The notes below the pieces were generated by a model. The model was not told the origin of the DNA and made no database searches. It was given only the letters and a program-made list of their open reading frames with translations. The position numbers and the translations under genes were made by a program. A stretch of 64,000 nt of DNA, taken from NCBI RefSeq assembly GCF_000373965.1, contig NZ_KB892835.1:277667-341666 (forward strand). The letters are read 5' to 3'. Below are positions 15,589 to 23,465 of this stretch, in pieces. Every line of letters starts with the position of its first letter. Within the stretch, counting starts at the first letter, position 1. This DNA is from Uliginosibacterium gangwonense DSM 18521 (GTDB taxonomy: Bacteria; Pseudomonadota; Gammaproteobacteria; Burkholderiales; Rhodocyclaceae).

Positions 15589-16379
15589 CATTGGCTTATG
15601 TTGTGCTCGCCACTTTTACAGGTGGCGTGTTGAGCCTTTTGGGTTCCATGCTGTTGATTACCGGTTTCCCCCAGCGCTGGTTGCCGCGTCTCGTGGGGTT
15701 TGCAGCCGGGGTGTTGCTGGCGGTGGCATTGCTTGAAGTATTGCCGGAAGCATTTGAGTCTGGCGTTGAGCCGCATCAGCTTTTCATGACCTTGCTGGTG
15801 GGGCTGCTCGCCTTCTATGGCCTTGAGCGTGCTGCATTGTGGCGGCATGCCCACGTTGATGAGCATGGGCATGATCATTATTGCCCGACCGACTCCCACT
15901 CGCATGGCATGAGTGACCGCCTGGGCAAACCGACCGTGCTGTCGGTGATGCTGGGGGATGGTTTCCATAATTTTGTCGATGGCGTATTGGTGGCGGCGTC
16001 TTTCCTCGTCAATCCGGCCTTGGGCTGGAGTACCGCGTTTGCCATCGTTGCCCATGAAATTCCGCAAGAAGCGGGCGATTTTGTGATTATGCGCACGGCA
16101 GGTTTGTCCAAGCTGCGTGCCTTGAGCCTGAATGCAGCCTCTTGTGTCATGTCCATTTTCGGTGGGATCGTTGGCTGTCTGGCGCTGGTGCATCTGCAAG
16201 GGGCCTTGCCTTACATCCTGTGTGTTTCTGCGGCAAGCTTCCTCTATATTTCGATTTCTGATCTGTTGCCGATGCTGCGCCGTGAATCTCATCGGCATAC
16301 TTCGATGTGGCAGACGGTTGCCATGATTCTCGGGGTTGTCGCGGTGGCTGTTGGGGTGGGTTTGCATGGTCACCACTGA
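15585..16379 (+). CDS. ZIP-family metal (zinc) transporter
   Basis: A 264-residue inner-membrane protein with about eight helices. The loop after helix 3 is His-rich (about residues 88-110). The metal-binding helices carry GDGFHNFVDGVLVAASF (about 124-140) and AIVAHEIPQEAGDFVIM (about 150-166), the H-N-x-x-D-G and H-E-x-P-x-E motifs of ZIP importers. Bacterial relatives import zinc and other divalent metals. The start overlaps the regulator by 4 bp and the end overlaps the GTPase start, so all three are one coupled operon. Confidence 0.9.
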   Translation: MTLAYVVLATFTGGVLSLLGSMLLITGFPQRWLPRLVGFAAGVLLAVALLEVLPEAFESGVEPHQLFMTLLVGLLAFYGLERAALWRHAHVDEHGHDHYCPTDSHSHGMSDRLGKPTVLSVMLGDGFHNFVDGVLVAASFLVNPALGWSTAFAIVAHEIPQEAGDFVIMRTAGLSKLRALSLNAASCVMSIFGGIVGCLALVHLQGALPYILCVSAASFLYISISDLLPMLRRESHRHTSMWQTVAMILGVVAVAVGVGLHGHH

Positions 16380-17445
16380 AGATCGGCGGATTCCCGTCAC
16401 CTTGCTCACCGGTTTTCTGGGTAGTGGCAAGACGAGTCTGCTCAATACCATGCTACGCGATGCCTCCATGCGTGGCTGCGCAGTCTTGATCAACGAAGTA
16501 GGGGCGGTGGGGCTGGATCACCTCTTGGTCGAAGAGGTCTCGGAAGAGATTACCCTGCTGGAATCTGGCTGTCTGTGCTGCGCCGTGCGGGGGGATTTGA
16601 CCCGCAGTCTGCGCGAGCTGTTCATGCGCCGCCTGCGTCGTGAGATTGATGCGCTGGATCGGGTGGTGATTGAAACCACCGGTCTGGCTGATCCCGCCCC
16701 GGTGATCCACACCTTGATGCGCGATTTCTTCATTGCCGAGCGTTTCCGTCTGGAAGGCGTGGTGTGCACGGTTGACGTGCGCAATGTGCACTGGCAACTC
16801 AGCCAGCATGAAGAGGCCATCAAGCAACTGGCCATGGCTGATCGCGTGGTACTCACCAAATGTGATCTGGCCGATAGCCTGATGATTGCCGAGGCCGAAG
16901 AGCGCGTCAGCACCTTAAATCCAGTCGCCGCCTGTTGGCAAAGCGAACCGGGAAAGATGCCTGCGGGCCTGCTCGAAGGGATGAGCCTGTACTCAGCGGC
17001 AGGCAAGCCAGAGGCCGTTGAGCGCTGGCTGGGGGAGGCCGCATCACGCGAACAGCAGCGTCTGCAGCAGAAACAAGGTGTGTTTGGGCATGCCCAAACC
17101 GTGCCAAATATTCATGATGAACGCATCACCACGCATGTGCTGAGATTTTCCCAGCCTTTTGCTTGGGCGAATTTCTCCCGGGCGATCGAGATGCTGCAAT
17201 CCATGGTGGGTGAGCGCCTGCTGCGCATCAAGGGCTTGGTGGCCGTGCAGGGGGAGGATGCCCCACGCGTTTTCCATGCGGTGCAGCACGAATCTTATCC
17301 TGAGACTTCATTGGCCGCATGGCCGGATGCAGATCGGGATACTCGTTTGGTATTCATCGTCTGCGATCTGCCGCGCAAATCCCTGGAAGTTGCTTTCTCC
17401 GGGTTTGGCGGACAAGCACCTTTGCCGGAGTCTAGCGCTGGGTGA
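16366..17445 (+). CDS. COG0523 / CobW-like GTPase (zinc metallochaperone type)
   Basis: A 359-residue G3E-family GTPase. The Walker A is GFLGSGKTSLLN (about 15-26), the metal-binding Cys motif is GCLCCAVRGDL (about 68-78), Walker B is ETTGLADPAP and the guanine motif is TKCD. A CobW C-terminal domain follows (about 240-345). COG0523 proteins under Zur control are thought to deliver zinc to client metalloproteins in deficiency. ATG 16366 was chosen because it begins the family sequence; the longer frame from 16336 lies entirely inside the ZIP gene. It overlaps the convergent WYL regulator gene by 14 bp. Confidence 0.9.
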   Translation: MVTTEDRRIPVTLLTGFLGSGKTSLLNTMLRDASMRGCAVLINEVGAVGLDHLLVEEVSEEITLLESGCLCCAVRGDLTRSLRELFMRRLRREIDALDRVVIETTGLADPAPVIHTLMRDFFIAERFRLEGVVCTVDVRNVHWQLSQHEEAIKQLAMADRVVLTKCDLADSLMIAEAEERVSTLNPVAACWQSEPGKMPAGLLEGMSLYSAAGKPEAVERWLGEAASREQQRLQQKQGVFGHAQTVPNIHDERITTHVLRFSQPFAWANFSRAIEMLQSMVGERLLRIKGLVAVQGEDAPRVFHAVQHESYPETSLAAWPDADRDTRLVFIVCDLPRKSLEVAFSGFGGQAPLPESSAG

Positions 17446-18130
17446 TCTTGATATGATTTTGACGTTCCAGTTCGTCAAAATAATCATTCAGGCGTTGCCC
17501 CGGTTGATCTGGATAGCGCTCAATGAGCACTTCCATTTGCTGGATGCGATCAACCCGGAAGTGGCGAAAGGTGTCGCGTAGCTGACACCAGCCGATGAGT
17601 GTCCAGGCATGTCCCCAGAAGAACAGACCCAGCGGCCAGAGGTCGCGCTCTGAGGGGGTGCCGTCTTCCCGAACATAGGCCATGTGCACAACATGCTTTT
17701 GGCGTATGCTGCGCCGCAGTTCGGTCAGGAAGGGCGGGCGGTTGTCCGGGTAAGAGGGGATGAACAGCTGCGCCTGCTGCGCTTCGCGGCGCAGCAGTTC
17801 AGGCAGTACGTTGTGGATTTTAGCGAGTGCGGCGGTAGCCGCCTGAGCCAGATCAGCATCTCCCCAGGCCTGCACCATGCGCGAGCCGACCAGCAAAGCC
17901 TCCAGTTCGGCAGGGTCAAACAGCAGCGGCGGCACATCCATCCGGTAGCGCAGGCGGTAGCCAACGCCCGCCTCACCTTCAATCGGGACACCAGAGAGGG
18001 TGAGATCCTGAATATCCCGGTACAGGGTGCGTAATGACACCTGCAATTGCTCTGCCAGCCAGGCGCCGGTAACGATGCCACGGCTGCGCAGCAGCTCTAC
18101 CAGACGGAAAAGACGATCAGCACGACGCAT
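17432..18130 (-). CDS. YafY-type HTH regulator with WYL domain
   Basis: The 232 residues comprise an N-terminal DeoR/HTH_11 winged helix (about 5-60; TGAWLAEQLQVSLRTLYRDI). A linker region follows, then a WYL domain (about 135-200; HVVHMAYVREDGTPSERDL, WPLGLFFWGHAWTLIGWCQLR, FRHFRVDRI), and a short WCX end. WYL proteins sense small ligands or nucleic acid and regulate stress or defence genes. Here the gene is the last of an apparent operon with two VOC genes, so it probably controls them. Confidence 0.85.
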   Translation of the reverse strand: MRRADRLFRLVELLRSRGIVTGAWLAEQLQVSLRTLYRDIQDLTLSGVPIEGEAGVGYRLRYRMDVPPLLFDPAELEALLVGSRMVQAWGDADLAQAATAALAKIHNVLPELLRREAQQAQLFIPSYPDNRPPFLTELRRSIRQKHVVHMAYVREDGTPSERDLWPLGLFFWGHAWTLIGWCQLRDTFRHFRVDRIQQMEVLIERYPDQPGQRLNDYFDELERQNHIKITQR

Positions 18131-18159
18131 GATGAAAGTGTAACCTCTTTGTGCTGAGC

Positions 18160-18552
18160 CTATTCCGGTTTATGGCAAACCGCTTCTATGTTGTAACCAT
18201 CTGGATCAAAGATGAAGGCGGCGTAATAATTGGCGTGATAATGGGGGCGCAGCCCTGGCGCGCCATTATCTTTGCCCCCGGCGGCTAGCGCAGCGGCATA
18301 GAAGGCACGCACTTCGGCCTGATTGGCAGCATGAAAGGCAACGTGCACGCGTGGGGTTTGCGGAGTGCCCAGGGCGATCCAGAAGTCTCCGCCCGGATCA
18401 TCCTGAGGGACTGCGTCCCGATCCGCGCCAAAACCGGTGGCAATGTTTTCGATATGCATGCATGTTCTGTAGCCGAGCGGAGCCAGCGCAGTCTCGTAGA
18501 ACGTCTTGGAACCTTGCAGGTCCGTTACGTTGATGCCCATGTGGTCAATCAT
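18160..18552 (-). CDS. VOC-family (glyoxalase/bleomycin-resistance-like) protein
   Basis: A 130-residue single VOC module: MIDHMGINVTDLQGSKTFYE at the N-terminus (metal His in the first strand) and YHANYYAAFIFDPDGYNIEA at the C-terminus, which supplies the second His and Glu. The family catalyses metal-dependent lyase or dioxygenase chemistry or binds toxicants; no specific substrate can be read. It sits 23 bp from the upstream VOC gene and 29 bp from the WYL regulator, all on the minus strand. Confidence 0.8.
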   Translation of the reverse strand: MIDHMGINVTDLQGSKTFYETALAPLGYRTCMHIENIATGFGADRDAVPQDDPGGDFWIALGTPQTPRVHVAFHAANQAEVRAFYAAALAAGGKDNGAPGLRPHYHANYYAAFIFDPDGYNIEAVCHKPE

Positions 18553-18575
18553 GTTGATGCTCCCTTTCGTTTGGT

Positions 18576-18944
18576 TCAGTGTTGGGAATGCAGGCCGATG
18601 ACGTTACCTTCGCTGTCGCGGAAGGTGGCGATGTAACCGATGTGCTCCGATAGCAGTGTTTTGGGCAGCAAGACTTGCCCCCCCGCTGCTGCAACGCGAG
18701 ACAAAATGGTAGCAAGGTCGTCTCCGCCATTCAGGTAGATGCGCACACCATCCGGATTGGGGCGCAGCCCTTCCATGGCGATGATGCCGCCGCCTACGCC
18801 AGGGCATTCATATGAGAAGACGGCCATCTGGATATCGGGAAAGCTCGTGTCAATCTTCAGCTTTGCAGCCAGAATGGTTTCGTAAAAGGCGACAGCACGC
18901 TCAAAATTGGCAGCAGGAATTTCAAACCAGTTGATTGCATTCAT
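18576..18944 (-). CDS. VOC-family protein
   Basis: A 122-residue VOC module beginning MNAINWFEIPAANFERAVAF, with GVRIYLNGGDDLATIL in the middle and IATFRDSEGNVIGLHS at the end. The second metal-ligand positions seem less canonical than in the neighbouring VOC gene, so this may be of the binding type. The start is set at 18944, where GGAAG precedes the ATG; the longer frame to 19022 is rejected. It is first gene of the VOC-VOC-WYL operon. Confidence 0.8.
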   Translation of the reverse strand: MNAINWFEIPAANFERAVAFYETILAAKLKIDTSFPDIQMAVFSYECPGVGGGIIAMEGLRPNPDGVRIYLNGGDDLATILSRVAAAGGQVLLPKTLLSEHIGYIATFRDSEGNVIGLHSQH

Positions 18945-19031
18945 GTGTGCTTCCTTACAGTGTGGGTGACAGGAGCCGTCATGATGCGTGGGGCCTGCTG
19001 ACAGCGTGGTGTCAGCAGGCAATGGAGCGGG

Positions 19032-20147
19032 CTACTTGGTGAAGTCTTCCACCGGGATGGGTTTGCCGGTCAGGAACCCCTGGATCAACATGAAGCCCAT
19101 CTCCCGGCAGACCTCGGCTTCTTCCTCGGTCTCCACCCCTTCGGCCAGGGGGATTGAACCCAGATCCAGTACCAGGCGTACCAGATCGCGTACCACGTGG
19201 CGTTTGCGTTCGCTGGCGTGATGGATGTCGTGGATCAGCCCCATGTCGAACTTGATGAAGTGTGCAGGGGTGTCTCCCAACTCATTCAGCCGGGCTTGCC
19301 CGGCGCCAAAATCGTCATACGCGAAGCGCACCCCAATCTCTTTGAGGCGCTCGGCGAGTGCCTTCATCTGCACGGTTTCGGTGACCGCTGTTTCATGCAC
19401 CTCCACCACCAGTTCCAGTTTGGGGAATTGGGACAGAATGTTGCGCAGCGAATAGTAGAACGTGTCGGTAAAGGTTTCCTTGGGGTGGGTGTTGACGAAA
19501 ATCGGTGTGCCTTCAATATGTGGGGCGATGCTGCGCAAACCATATTCTCGGAAGGCCACGCTGAGTTCTACTTCTCGCCCCAAGGCGCTGGCCAACTCGA
19601 ACAGGCGCAAGGGGGAGGTGGGCAGCGGGGGCATCTTGGCCCGTCCCAATAATTCATAGGCAAATAGCGAACCATCCTGGGCGCGGACAATGGGTTGCGC
19701 CGCGCCAGCCAGCCCCTTGCCCCCCAGCAGGGCGTAAAATTCTTCCTCATGCGGCACAAAGAACTCTGATAGTTCTGCGTCCGGCGAGATGACGATGGTG
19801 TGCATTGAGGAGTCAATAAATGCATCCCCCTGTTCGTCGTCGTGGAGTTGCAGGCGGAATTCTGCGGTGCCAAAGTGGATGATGTCACCTTCGCCAAGCA
19901 GGCAAGAGCCTTCGATACGCTCCCGATTCACAAAGGTGCCGTTGGTGCTGTTCAGGTCCGTCAGCCGCATGCGCGTGCTGATGTCCAGGGTGATGACCGC
20001 ATGGCGGCGGCTCAAGCCTACGGCCGTGACGACCAGATCGTTATCTGCGTCACGACCAATTCGGAATGGAAAGCCTTTGATCTGGGTGGTGACATGCGAG
20101 CCATCCGCAGCGACGGATTCCAGAAACCATTGTTTTTCCACGAGCAC
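19032..20147 (-). CDS. FHA-EAL cyclic-di-GMP phosphodiesterase-type signalling protein
   Basis: The 371 residues comprise an N-terminal FHA domain (about 25-105; FRIGRDADNDLVV, GLSRRHAVI, LNSTNGTFVN) and a C-terminal EAL domain (about 140-368). Catalytic elements are mostly present: YELLGRA (the Glu of EAL), FVNTHPKE (Asn), VVEVHE (Glu), YDDFGAGQARL (two Asp), FIKFD (Lys) and AEGVET/QGF. It could therefore be an active phosphodiesterase. FHA domains read phosphothreonine, so a Ser/Thr-kinase input to c-di-GMP turnover is inferred. Cytoplasmic and monocistronic. Confidence 0.85.
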   Translation of the reverse strand: MLVEKQWFLESVAADGSHVTTQIKGFPFRIGRDADNDLVVTAVGLSRRHAVITLDISTRMRLTDLNSTNGTFVNRERIEGSCLLGEGDIIHFGTAEFRLQLHDDEQGDAFIDSSMHTIVISPDAELSEFFVPHEEEFYALLGGKGLAGAAQPIVRAQDGSLFAYELLGRAKMPPLPTSPLRLFELASALGREVELSVAFREYGLRSIAPHIEGTPIFVNTHPKETFTDTFYYSLRNILSQFPKLELVVEVHETAVTETVQMKALAERLKEIGVRFAYDDFGAGQARLNELGDTPAHFIKFDMGLIHDIHHASERKRHVVRDLVRLVLDLGSIPLAEGVETEEEAEVCREMGFMLIQGFLTGKPIPVEDFTK

Positions 20148-20403
20148 AGACTCTCCAAGACGATACGTAATGGGATTCTAGCCAAAGCAACTCCGTAACA
20201 GTCAGAAGTTTATGTGGGGCGCCGATGTGTGGAGGCCATGCTCACCTCGGACGCGTGTTCTTGCACCTGCATTTGTGGTGGATTGGGCACAAGGGGCTAT
20301 GCCCTAAAGGCTAGGGCGCCCATGGTGCTTTAAAACCTGCGTGGCAGCAGGTGTTTACCCTTGTGGCGGGGTGGTAGAAGCTACTACCACCCATAAGGGC
20401 GGG
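20148..20403. other. Intergenic stretch with inverted repeats
   Basis: No coding frame is credible here. It contains ACCTGC/GCAGGT (about 20334-20352) and a stronger hairpin, GGGTGGTAG (20369-20377) against CTACCACCC (20384-20392), extended outward by CCCTT/AAGGG. This lies just past the stop codon of the small minus-strand gene at 20404 and may end its transcript, although no U-tract follows. Confidence 0.45.
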
Positions 20404-20565
20404 TTACTGGAACCATTGTTCGTGGTATGCGAACAAAAACAAAGCAGCCAGCAGGTAGGGAACGACGGCGCTCAGTAGTGCGTTGAGCCACAGCTGCGCT
20501 TTTTTGCTCAGATGCACGGTGGGCAGATGGATCGTGTGGTGATGCGCGTGTACGGCAGTTCTCAT
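20404..20565 (-). CDS. 53-residue single-pass membrane protein
   Basis: Reading the minus strand from ATG 20565 gives a 53-codon frame ending at TAA 20404. AAAGGAGA lies 5-6 bp upstream of the ATG, an excellent ribosome-binding site. The product has a His-rich N-terminus (VHAHHHTIHLPTVHLS), KKAQLW, one hydrophobic helix (about residues 26-47, ALLSAVVPYLLAALFLFAY) and a short HEQWFQ tail. I do not recognise a family. The 5' leader (about 20566-20760) has three perfect hairpins, suggesting RNA-level regulation. The His-rich segment hints at metal binding, which is speculation. Confidence 0.6.
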   Translation of the reverse strand: MRTAVHAHHHTIHLPTVHLSKKAQLWLNALLSAVVPYLLAALFLFAYHEQWFQ

Positions 20566-20604
20566 GATGATCTCCTTTGTTTAATGTGCGGAATGCGTGA
20601 CCAG

Positions 20605-20735
20605 GAGCCGACAAGGCTCAAATGTGTGACTTCAGCGCGATGGCTCTGGGCACATGGGGCTGTCGTCAAAGGACAGCTCTCTGGGCATACACGCAAGGAG
20701 ATGGCTGACTGCCGCCAGGTGCCTTGCGTTTGCCC
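20605..20735 (-). promoter_or_regulatory. Candidate structured 5' leader (possible riboswitch or RNA thermometer)
   Basis: Three perfect stems lie in a row. They are GAGCC/GGCTC (20605-20609 and 20615-20619), GCTGTC/GACAGC (20659-20664 and 20672-20677), and a long arm in which GGGCA (20683-20687) and ACGCAAGG (20691-20698) pair with TGCCC (20731-20735) and CCTTGCGT (20722-20729). A small TGGC/GCCA stem sits in the apex. The region precedes the 53-residue membrane protein. I could not match it to a riboswitch class that I know. Confidence 0.45.
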
Positions 20736-20944
20736 CGCCGATATTGCGGTTGGACATGGGACACCTATTGGTTAAGGGTTGTGAGCGAGTCTGCTTTGCA
20801 AGACCGGCAGGTTGCCAATACAGCGCTTGCAAGTGGCTGACTGTATTAAGGTTTTGCCGCGATCTTCAATTCAATCCTCATGCTTGAACTATAGGTGGTT
20901 TTCTGGTCGAATTGGCTCAATTCACTGTTCAAGGAAATTGAACA

Positions 20945-21865
20945 ATGCCCTCAATGGATTATTTTTCCGAACTGCAAACCTTCCTTGTCGTCGCCGAGTT
21001 GGGTTCATTTTCCGCCGCTGCCAAACGGCTTGGGCTGGCACGCTCCACGGTGAGCATGCAGATCCAGGCACTGGAGCGTGCGCTGGGCTTGCCCTTGTTT
21101 CACCGCACCACCCGCCATGTGTCCTTAACGGCAGATGGCGAGCGCTTTGCCGAACGTGCCGGGGTGCTGGTGGGCGGCTTGGCCGATTTGACCGCAGAAT
21201 TCTCGCAGCGCGCCGGGCGGGTGGCCGGGCGGTTGCATGTGCAGATGACTGAATCCATCGCCAACACGCTGGTGCTGCCACGCATGGATGAATTCCTGCG
21301 TCCCTATCCTGATCTGGCCTTGCGGATCTCACTCTCCGAGCGTGCGCCGGATTTGGCCGAGGAGGGGATCGACGTAGCCCTGCGCCTCTCAGACAAAAAA
21401 GACTCGGCCTACCGCTACAAACGCTTTGGACAGGTGAACTTCGTGATGGCCGCCAGCCCGGCCTATCTGGCGCGATTTGGGGTGCCCCGGCATCCCAACG
21501 ACTTGTTACGCCATCAGACCATCGACTTCTTTGATGCTGATGCGGGGCGAGCCATTGATTATGTGCTGGTCAAAGGGCGCGAGAAGATCAAGGTGGTGGC
21601 CGATGGCGACCTTGCGGTCGACAACGCGCGGGCAGGGCTGACCTGTGCGCTGGCCGGGTTGGGCATCTATGAAGACTTTGACTTCCTGCTCCACCCTCAT
21701 TTGCAGGAGGGCAAGCTGGTGCGCGTACTGCCTGACTGGAAACGCCCCGGTCCGGCCGTGCTAGCGCTCTACCCGACCGGGCGGCAGAATTCTGCCCCGG
21801 TGAGAGCCTTTTTGCGGTTTCTGGATAACGTACTCAGCCCTGCACTCAAGAATGCAATGGGCTGA
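20945..21865 (+). CDS. LysR-family transcriptional regulator
   Basis: A 306-residue LysR regulator of the CrgA/DsdC-like subgroup. It has a winged helix (about 1-65; GSFSAAAKRLGLARSTVSMQ, LFHRTTRHVSLTADG) and a co-inducer domain with the subgroup features RLHVQMTESIANTLVLPRMD and EEGIDVALRLSD. ATG 20945 and the internal ATG four codons later are both possible. Neighbours give no clear target: the minus-strand small membrane gene is divergent at 380 bp and a membrane protein is convergent. Confidence 0.85.
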   Translation: MPSMDYFSELQTFLVVAELGSFSAAAKRLGLARSTVSMQIQALERALGLPLFHRTTRHVSLTADGERFAERAGVLVGGLADLTAEFSQRAGRVAGRLHVQMTESIANTLVLPRMDEFLRPYPDLALRISLSERAPDLAEEGIDVALRLSDKKDSAYRYKRFGQVNFVMAASPAYLARFGVPRHPNDLLRHQTIDFFDADAGRAIDYVLVKGREKIKVVADGDLAVDNARAGLTCALAGLGIYEDFDFLLHPHLQEGKLVRVLPDWKRPGPAVLALYPTGRQNSAPVRAFLRFLDNVLSPALKNAMG

Positions 21866-21872
21866 CAAGCGA

Positions 21873-22328
21873 CTAGATGTCTTGCGATGAGGCGTCAGAC
21901 TTGGCAGGGACGATACGACGACGGTGGATTTGCCGCCCATACCCCAGCATCAGCCAGCCCCAGCCTGTGCGTAGCGTGCCAAACAGGCCCACCGCAATCA
22001 ATGCGCCGTTGAAAAATGCCCCGACCAGGATGAAGTACAGCAGCAGCAAGGTGCCCAACCAGATGGCGCAGGTCCAGAAACTGCGATTGAGCCAGTCAAA
22101 ATGCGAGGCCAACAGTGGATAGGCCAAGGCTGACTTGTGCTCACGACGATAGATCAGCATAGCCAATAGTGCGGGCCAGCCAATCAGCGCCATGCCGATT
22201 TTCGTCCACGCAAACAGCATGGCAAGCCCCAGGCCAAAGGCTTGCAAGCCATACATCCAGTGCGCCAGCCGCTGCAGACGGCGGAATTGCGGATCTGTCT
22301 TTGTTTCGGTTGAGGTGAGGTCACTCAA
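21873..22328 (-). CDS. Conserved-looking integral membrane protein, function unknown
   Basis: A 151-residue protein with four hydrophobic helices (roughly 28-45, 47-62, 88-105 and 108-125), a charged N-terminus and a basic C-terminal tail (YGRQIHRRRIVPAKSD). Conserved-looking polar pairs DWLNRSFW and GWGWLMLGYGR flank the last helices. The layout resembles DUF4870-type small membrane proteins, but I cannot assign it firmly. Convergent with the LysR gene (8-bp gap). Confidence 0.6.
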   Translation of the reverse strand: MSDLTSTETKTDPQFRRLQRLAHWMYGLQAFGLGLAMLFAWTKIGMALIGWPALLAMLIYRREHKSALAYPLLASHFDWLNRSFWTCAIWLGTLLLLYFILVGAFFNGALIAVGLFGTLRTGWGWLMLGYGRQIHRRRIVPAKSDASSQDI

Positions 22329-22692
22329 AGGGGCTGCTCCAAAATGGGTATGGCAAGGCTTGGTATGTGTGGCTTCTCAGACCACAGTGCCGCTTGCCGT
22401 AATGCTAAATGCGCGGCCCCCGGATTGCCAATGTATTTCATGCTACCCATTCACCTGACGCAATGTTTGGTGAAATGCATGAAGCCGTCCGCATCAGATT
22501 TCGTGCCCCGTTCTGGCAAGTGAAATTCTATGTTCCGTGCTCACCCAAGGTGAGCTGTCACGCTGCCTGAATGGGCAGGTCTTCACCCGTATTCGGGGCG
22601 TAATACACGCTTATTGCACCTAATGCTTTGTTTTTAATAGGGTCTCTGCCTTGGAAAAAGAATCTTGCAATTCCTGATTTCTAGGATTAGGA
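22329..22692. other. Intergenic region upstream of psrA
   Basis: About 360 bp without a convincing gene. One small hairpin is present, GCTCACC-CAA-GGTGAGC (22539-22555). The AT-rich part from about 22600 to 22700 probably holds the psrA promoter, ending in the PsrA-type operator. Confidence 0.5.
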
Positions 22693-22710
22693 TTCAAACA
22701 AACGTTTGAA
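22693..22710. promoter_or_regulatory. PsrA-type operator upstream of psrA
   Basis: TTCAAAC-AAAC-GTTTGAA is a perfect 7-bp inverted repeat. It matches the Pseudomonas PsrA consensus, (C/G)AAAC-N2-4-GTTT(G/C), as I remember it. It lies 16 bp upstream of the regulator start, so negative autoregulation released by long-chain acyl-CoA or fatty acid is likely. I found no second copy in front of fadE or fadL. Confidence 0.8.
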
Positions 22711-22725
22711 TGTTGATCTATCTCA

Positions 22726-23400
22726 ATGAATGACACCAAGTTGATCGATACCCGAACCCGCATCCTGGATGTGGCAGAACGCCTGTTCATGGATAGCGGC
22801 TACGAGGGCACCTCGATGCGCCAGATCACCGGCGAGGCGGGGGTGAATCTGGCGGCAGCGAATTACCACTTCGGCAGCAAGGAGGCTTTGCTGCAAGAGG
22901 TGTTCAAGCGTCGCCTGGAATGGCTGAATAAAGAGCGCCTGCGGGTGCTGGATGAAATGGAGACGCAGGCCGGTGGGCAGCCCCTCAAGCCTTCGCAGAT
23001 TGTGGATGCATTTTTTGGCACGCTGTTACGTATGGGGGCTCATCCCACTCAAGGTGGCGAAACCTTTCTGCGCCTGCTGGGGCGCACCCATACCGACCCC
23101 AGTGGGCTCATCAAAACCCTATTTGCGGCGGAATACAGTGACGTGTTGGAGCGCTACAAGACGGCGCTTTTCCGTGCCCTGCCAGAAGTGCCGAAAGCTG
23201 AAATCGTATGGCGTCTGCATTTCATGCTTGGGGCGACTTCCTATGCCATAGCAGGTACCGATGCGCTGGATCTGGTCACTGATTGGCAATTGACTGAGGA
23301 CGACAAAATACATAGTTCCGAGCGCCTGCTGCCCCGATTGATGTCGTTTCTGATAGGCGGATTGCGTGCCCCGTTGCCACCTCCGCCAGACAAAAGTTGA
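22726..23400 (+). CDS. psrA: TetR-family fatty-acid-responsive regulator, PsrA-like
   Basis: A 224-residue TetR regulator. It has an N-terminal HTH (about 8-55; TRTRILDVAERLFMDSGYEG, VNLAAANYHFGSKEALLQEV) and a C-terminal ligand domain containing GGETFLRLLGRTHTDPS and WRLHFMLGATSYAIAGTD, the pattern of PsrA and related CerR/AefR-type proteins. PsrA represses beta-oxidation genes and is released by long-chain fatty acids. The operator directly upstream and the fad genes directly downstream make this assignment strong. fadE begins 65 bp after the stop. Confidence 0.85.
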   Translation: MNDTKLIDTRTRILDVAERLFMDSGYEGTSMRQITGEAGVNLAAANYHFGSKEALLQEVFKRRLEWLNKERLRVLDEMETQAGGQPLKPSQIVDAFFGTLLRMGAHPTQGGETFLRLLGRTHTDPSGLIKTLFAAEYSDVLERYKTALFRALPEVPKAEIVWRLHFMLGATSYAIAGTDALDLVTDWQLTEDDKIHSSERLLPRLMSFLIGGLRAPLPPPPDKS

Positions 23401-23465
23401 AAAGCGACGGAGGAGACGTAGTAGCTGCATAACATATAAATATTCACCAAACAGAGAGTCGCGCC

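Noticed and set aside
15315..16493. 392-codon minus-strand frame across the zur, ZIP and COG0523 genes
   Set aside because: It spans three genes with recognisable motifs on the plus strand and has no domain of its own.
20384..20614. 76-codon minus-strand frame in the small-membrane-protein region
   Set aside because: A different frame in the same place has a good ribosome-binding site and a clean transmembrane helix (20404-20565).
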